The notes beneath the pieces are model-generated. The model was not told where the DNA came from and ran no database searches. It was given only the letters and a program-made list of their open reading frames with translations. This document shows, in pieces, positions 59,373-64,000 of a DNA stretch of 64,000 bases (positions are counted from its first letter, which is position 1; the number at the start of each line of letters is the position of its first letter). The translations under genes and the position numbers were made by a program. The stretch is taken from the NCBI GenBank assembly GCA_038501625.1, contig JAZAYU010000942.1, forward strand, positions 1-64,000, read 5' to 3'. The stretch comes from Corbicula japonica. Taxonomy: Eukaryota; Mollusca; Bivalvia; Venerida; Cyrenidae.

Positions 59373-61255
59373 GGTAAGACCTGTGTAAAAGGCACTATTA
59401 AGAATCCAACATCTGATTATATTTTCATCAACTGCTTCATACCACTGACTTGTATGCAAAATTTTAATGATTTTCACCGTGTAGTTTTTGAGATTTTTAG
59501 CTTTTTTTTATTTAAAAAAGTGAGAAAAAACGTTAAAGTATTCAAATTCTTTAATCGGTGACAAATATTTTTTGTTATTGATAAATTCAACCTTAATTTT
59601 TTTACAGTTTATCCAAATATGTTATATTTTACTAAACCAATTTAAGATATAATATATAAATACAGAATTTATCTTAAAATGACATTTTTTGACCAAAGAA
59701 ATTTTAAAAAATGCATTTTTTATATTTCACGAGATTAAAATAATGAAAATTGTAGAAAATCCTGATTGGTGCAATAGGAAGGATTCACAGGTAGCCAATA
59801 TGCTAAAAATAGATTCCCTGATAAGAACTGACCTTAGCAACCGTTGCTAGTGGTACACATTTTGTATCACTTGCATGCAGTTTACTATAGATTTGCATGT
59901 GTTTAGGTATGGATCTGCAACCAAATTCTTCTAAACAAATACTTTAGTGGGACAAAACATTGTTGCTATGGTGTTTGTAAAAGTGACTAGAGGTATGCAG
60001 ACAAAGATGACATGAAAGATGTATTTTTATACCCTTTCCAAACCCAAAAACAAATGAACAGAAGTGCAAAAAGTGGATACGTGCTTGTGGTCGGGAGTAT
60101 TATACTATTGACAAAGTGAAATATTGGACATATATGTGCAGTAAATATCAATGGAAGTAATAATGTCCTTCTCTCCCCCAGCTTCAATGCATGCCCTGCA
60201 TTTGAAAAACAAAGACAGCAACACTGAACAATATATTTAATTACTACACTTGATTAAGTATTATCTCAATTACTGGTATCAATAGCTACATAAATAATCA
60301 GGGATCTTCATTTAACAATATTGAACATAAGATCAGCCATGATACAATCATATAGATATGAAACTGCACCTGTTTCCTCTTGCTCAAGACAGGGTCTATT
60401 TAATCAATTAAAGAGACCCTGCTCAAGATTATGTAAATGTATGCTTACACTGCTTGATATGAAAATTCTATTTAGTATTATAATTTATTATTCTATAATA
60501 TAACAAATACACGTCAATGATTTTGTTTTAAATATTATTAAAAGAATCAAACAACATATACAATGATACAAAACAGTCATGTTTCTCAACTGTAAACAAT
60601 GGAAATATATAAATTGGATGTTGCTTCCCTGTCAATTAGTTCTTGCCTTTTTCCTGACAAATTTAAACCTTGACAGTGTAACCAATGTTTTAATTCAACA
60701 TTTGAATGCTCAGCAATGTCAAATGAGCGAAACTTAGCTCCAGGTACATCATTTTCTGTTAAATTTACAGCAAATATCTTATCACAAACAGCCATTGTTT
60801 ACATTGTGTTGTACCACATGTGTATCACATGGTACAGATAACACTAATTGATGACGTAGTTGTGAATCCTTCCTATATACCAAACTTTACCATTTTTAAC
60901 TATATACCTTAAACAAAATTTAAACAAAATTTCAGAGAAGTTTACCGTCCAGTTTTAGAAATTTTCAAATTGATGACTTGAATAAACACTATTCTGATAG
61001 GGAAAACCCCTTTAATCTTGATTATTTTGCTTATTTTAGTTTAAATCATGAGAATTTTATATTCAATGACAGAACTACACAGGAAAAAAAGAAATATGCC
61101 AATTATTTAAGCTCTAGGCTTACAAAAAAAATTAGCTTCCAGTGGGATTTGAACCCTGGTCCTCTTGCATGACAGAAATCTACCCTAATTTACTACTATA
61201 ATTACCTCTCTTGGATACTCTTCTGGATATAGGTATTCATTACAAAGGTCTTACC
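59373..61255. mobile_element. 1.9-kb TTAA-flanked terminal-inverted-repeat element
   Basis: The ends GGTAAGACCTGTGTAA and (reverse complement of the right end) GGTAAGACCTTTGTAA are flanked by TTAA on both sides (59369-59372, 61256-61259), the target typical of piggyBac-type insertion. A second, inner inverted pair, GGAAGGATTCACA (59778) and TGTGAATCCTTCC (60863), suggests a composite or nested element. It contains the SAP-domain ORF and, at about 61139-61172, a tRNA-like B-box on the minus strand (AGGGTTCAAATCCCACTGG). No transposase was seen. Confidence 0.6.
60586..60795 (-). CDS. Small ORF with a SAP-like domain, probably part of a mobile element
   Basis: 69 residues: MAVCDKIFAVNL, then VPGAKFRSFDIAEHSNVELK leading into LKHWLHCQGLNLSGKRQELI. 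The last segment fits the SAP motif (helix-turn-helix DNA-binding fold with LKxWL, GL, SGK, xLIDR). In animals such a segment is common at the start of long mobile-element or YqaJ-type proteins; the rest of such a protein is missing. Whether the frame ends at the TAG (60586) or is spliced is unclear because no strong donor is visible after LIDR. It lies between the inner inverted repeats of the TTAA element. Confidence 0.5.
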   Translation of the reverse strand: MAVCDKIFAVNLTENDVPGAKFRSFDIAEHSNVELKHWLHCQGLNLSGKRQELIDREATSNLYISIVYS

Positions 61256-61259
61256 TTAA

Positions 61260-62543
61260 GAATAATTGTGACTCATCCCCATCCCTTTCATTCCCCCCCC
61301 CCTGGTTTACGGGATCAAGATGATGAATATAGAAAGTTAGTATAGATTTTTCATCCTGAATGTACCAAAGGAATTGCCATGTACGTGGTAGGACAATTTT
61401 GAAAGATAATGTTGAATTTAAATAGAGCAAATTCATTTAATGTGGTTAGTGCTATGCTAATACCTTCATGAACTCTTACACCCAACATCTAACTTCTTTA
61501 AATGTCGTCCACATATAACACGTCTGTGTTATACTTTTCTTGTTATTTTTGTTTTGGGAGGCTGTCTGTTTTTGAGTGTGGCTATACCTGGTATGCATTT
61601 TTACATTTTTATCAGATAAAGAAAAAAGTGTATACGCAGGAATTATAGGCAGTGTTTCTTTTTCAAAAGATATGCGAGTGTCAGTAATTTTGAAGATTTT
61701 TTTCCCAATTAGAAAAAAGCACAGGGCTCATTACGTTCTCTTTTATAACATTAATTGCTTGCAAAAAGCTTAATTACCTGGCTATTTCTGCACGAGAGGC
61801 ATTTAAATCAATATATGAAATAATTTGATATTTTGCCCTTTAGAAATTAAATAACGGAATCTATTGCCTTGATTACATGAAAATCACTTGTTACGAAATG
61901 ATTGGCTGGATTATAGCAACAATCTTAAGAATAAAATGTACTTTTTACAATTCATATATTACCGTTAGCTCTATTGCAATGCGACCTTGATATTTGTTTC
62001 CGTGCATGTATATCTGGCAATTAATCATTATAATAATTATTGTTAAATGTAAGGATAACTTGAACCACTGTGTAAAAAAGTGAAATATGCACTATGTAAG
62101 GAATTATGAGGTTTTCAAGTCAAAAACATCATCACATTTCAGTCGACATCAGAATTTAATGTTAAATAGAAAATGTGAACAGAAAATTTTACAAAACACT
62201 GGCATTTTAAATAATTAAATCACTTATACCTCCTAGGATTGCAAAGGAAAAAACTGATCGAAGAATCTGCGTATAAGGTGCGCCAAGTGTCCGTAAACAC
62301 TTTTCCCGTGATTTGCCTTATTTAGTGAAGTCAATTTATTTTGACAAAATATTTAGGATAACATCAAGTCATTCGTTTGTTATAAATGTTAAATAAGAAA
62401 TATCTGCAAGATATAACCGACAAGGATTTTATCTGGTTTTCTAATGGGAACTTAATCTTTCGAAAGTACCCTTCCTTAGATTAAAAGATTTATAGTCAAT
62501 CTAAATTGCAGTTAGGAGAGCTGCATTTGAAAGAAACGGTTCT
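61260..62543. other. Spacer upstream of the PAN-domain gene, with R2 fragments
   Basis: Short R2-derived pieces occur at about 61457-61487 (reverse) and 61500-61600 (forward, GGGAGGCTGTCTGTTTTTGA). No promoter motif can be assigned with confidence. Confidence 0.4.
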
Positions 62544-62850
62544 ATGATGCAGACGCAAAACTGTTCCATGATATTTCTGATGTTAATTTTTAAAATACAC
62601 GAAGCAAATTGTGCAAACTATTTCAGAAAATGGATACGGTGGCAAACGACGGACGTTACATTTGGTACAGCTGTAGTCCAGAAAGGATCTCTTAGCCTGC
62701 CAATGTGTCTGAGAAGATGTGAGGATACCCCGGATTGCGTCTCAGCACATGTGAATAAAGTAAGCTTAATCTGTGAGCTGTCAACCTATTATCCTCCTCA
62801 CAACACACTAGCGGCTGTTCCACGGACAGGGTGGACGGTTTATTACAGAG
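62544..62850 (+). CDS. First exon of a secreted PAN/apple-domain protein
   Basis: ATG ATG at 62544 opens a frame with a hydrophobic signal-like segment (CSMIFLMLIF, residues 7-16) and then a cysteine pattern C55-x3-C59-x5-C65-x11-C77 (PMCLRRCEDTPDCVSAH...LICEL), typical of the PAN/apple core, which mediates protein or carbohydrate contacts outside the cell. The exon ends in phase 1 at TACAGAG|GTATAT. The next exon at 63754 matches this phase. In molluscs PAN domains often sit at the N-terminus of secreted lectin-like or receptor proteins; the rest lies outside this window. If unspliced, the frame ends at TAA 62859. Confidence 0.65.
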
Positions 62851-62968
62851 GTATATTTTAATTACATGTACCTAGACGATATAACTTCACATTAGTGCAA
62901 AAACAGTATATTAAGTACATTCAAAATAAGAAGGAGTTATAAATGGCGATAATTCAATATAATATGAA

Positions 62969-63223
62969 GCACGCCGCGGGAAAAGGTACATTCGGTCATT
63001 TTTGTGTCATTTTTGTGTCATTTTTGTTGTTACTATATTTAGAAAGAACTTTCAAATTTCTATTATTTTCTCATAACAAAACAGTGATTTTGTTACACAT
63101 TTTGACAATAAAATGGTATTTTTACCGCGAATTGCATAATAATTAATGTCGTCTGCTGAACTTTATGACGTCATTTCAAGAATTGACGTTAAAAGCCCAA
63201 ATGCACCTTTTCCCGTGGCGTGC
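62969..63223. mobile_element. 255-bp MITE, family R3
   Basis: The termini GCACGCCGCGGGAAAAGGTA and (reverse complement of the right end) GCACGCCACGGGAAAAGGTG form inverted repeats of about 20 bp. A degenerate relative lies at 6648-6826. It sits in intron 1 of the PAN-domain gene. Confidence 0.75.
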
Positions 63224-63626
63224 CGCATATAGTTGTCGAAATATTTTAAATCGATTCCCCAAAAAGTAACAAGCCACGTTTTTTAACTTTAAAACACAAT
63301 TTATACGGGTTAATGGTAAAAAAGTTAATACTGATCAAATGTAGATAAATGTTTGACTTTTTGTTTTAATAAGTCTTTACGTTCAACTCGTTGGGATCGA
63401 TGCTGCATGGAATCTGGTTTCATTGTATTTTTGTTTACATGTTACCATATTTCCATTTTGGAACAACACGATCTGAATGAACCTAAAACTGATAACATAC
63501 TTAAAAAGTCTCCCCGAAAATATAGTAATTCATGTTATCAATAAAATTACCCGTTTCTGATGTCATGCAGTGATGGTAACATATATCAGATCTATCCTTT
63601 CAACCTTTTTTAGGGGAGGGGGGTAT

Positions 63627-63712
63627 CCCGGTTAGCTCAGTTGCTTGCGTTGCCGGAATAAGCAGGGCTAGGCGCTGCGCCGTGGCGGTGCGGGTTCGCT
63701 CCCATGTAGAGG
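63627..63712 (+). other. tRNA-derived SINE head
   Basis: An A-box-like TTAGCTCAGTTGCTTGCG and a B-box-like CGGGTTCGCTCCC are spaced as in tRNA genes, with GC-rich sequence between. The acceptor stem does not close, so a SINE or tRNA pseudogene is more likely than a functional tRNA. It is located in intron 1 of the PAN-domain gene. Confidence 0.6.
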
Positions 63713-63753
63713 AATTACCATTTTATATAACACAGTATAACTCAAATTTTAAG

Positions 63754-63972
63754 GGCTAAGACAAGTCAAAGGCATCAGAGCTTGGATGACTTCCGTCTGG
63801 TCTGATTGTTCTGCAATGAACGCGATAGACGACAAAATTGTCGAGGATTTCAATTATCCGGCATGCATCTGTACGGGTTCGAGCAGCGAGAATTCTTCTT
63901 GGATCATGGAGTTTGAGTTTCCTGGAACAGTAATGATGGTCACTCCTTACCTTCGATTGGATCCACGACATG
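63754..63972 (+). CDS. Second exon of the PAN-domain gene (partial gene, continues past the window)
   Basis: The acceptor ATTTTAAG (ends 63753) and donor CATG|GTAAGT (63973) bound 219 bases, phase 1 at both ends, consistent with exon 1. It encodes 73 residues, including AWMTSVWSDCSAMNA, DFNYPACICTGSSSENSS and MEFEFPGTVMMVTPYLRL, an extracellular-looking beta-rich, Cys-containing stretch. The domain was not recognised; a jelly-roll (discoidin or fucolectin-like) beginning is possible. The minus-strand ORF over the same bases is a shadow. Confidence 0.55.
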
Positions 63973-64000
63973 GTAAGTTATATTATTGTATTAAATATTT

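Noticed and set aside
63756..63971. Minus-strand 71-residue ORF
   Set aside because: The plus strand of the same bases has matching splice borders and phase with the PAN exon and ends in a perfect donor.

Overview
The window looks like nuclear DNA of an animal, most likely a bivalve mollusc (possibly a heterodont clam). It is AT-rich, genes are split by long introns with GT/AG boundaries, coding content is low, and most of the sequence consists of short inverted-repeat elements, tRNA-like SINE fragments and one decayed LINE. The main gene carries a CXorf38-type HEPN module joined to a NACHT ATPase, a combination familiar from molluscan NLR-like expansions. No bacterial signatures (operons, CRISPR, Shine-Dalgarno series) were seen. 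The species assignment is inference.

The main object is a minus-strand gene covering about half the window (32105 down to about 9080, possibly to 6246). Exon 1 (31557-32105) and exon 2 (28572-28730) encode a CXorf38-like HEPN region. Exon 3 (26820-27132) encodes a charged helical, probably coiled-coil, linker. Exon 4 (9082-18886) is one uninterrupted 9.8-kb coding exon with a NACHT NTPase (Walker A, Walker B, TTTR sensor), an NLR-type FxHxxxQEF helical segment, and a very large leucine-rich repeat array of roughly 2,500 residues. A fifth exon (6246-6534) with two C2H2 zinc fingers is in matching splice phase with a strong GTAAGT donor that overlaps the exon-4 stop codon. If all five exons are joined, the protein is 3,704 residues: HEPN-coil-NACHT-LRR-zinc finger. 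By analogy with STAND/NLR proteins the array would be the sensor, NACHT the oligomerisation switch and HEPN the effector, but that is inference. The introns contain a 739-bp Tigger/pogo-like MITE, a 2.1-kb terminal-inverted-repeat element with a nested hairpin MITE, a 0.9-kb hairpin-ended element and a duplicated pair of exon-like blocks on the plus strand.

Region by region: 1-6.2 kb holds interspersed repeats and a degenerate tandem array of three large units (2.04-5.65 kb). 6.2-32.4 kb is the NACHT gene. 32.4-46 kb is non-coding, with a (GA)n tract, three separate tandem duplications (170, about 165 and 513 bp), a palindromic MITE, and a 2-kb foldback element built from GCGAAA-type motifs. 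46.2-52.4 kb is an almost full-length but dead LINE (ORF1, EEP endonuclease, reverse transcriptase, Cys/His tail). It is broken by stops and frameshifts and interrupted by a second copy of the 0.9-kb element found in intron 1 of the NACHT gene. 52-62.5 kb is repeat-rich, including a TTAA-flanked 1.9-kb element carrying a SAP-domain ORF. At 62.5-64 kb the first two exons of a secreted PAN/apple-type protein begin on the plus strand and run off the end.
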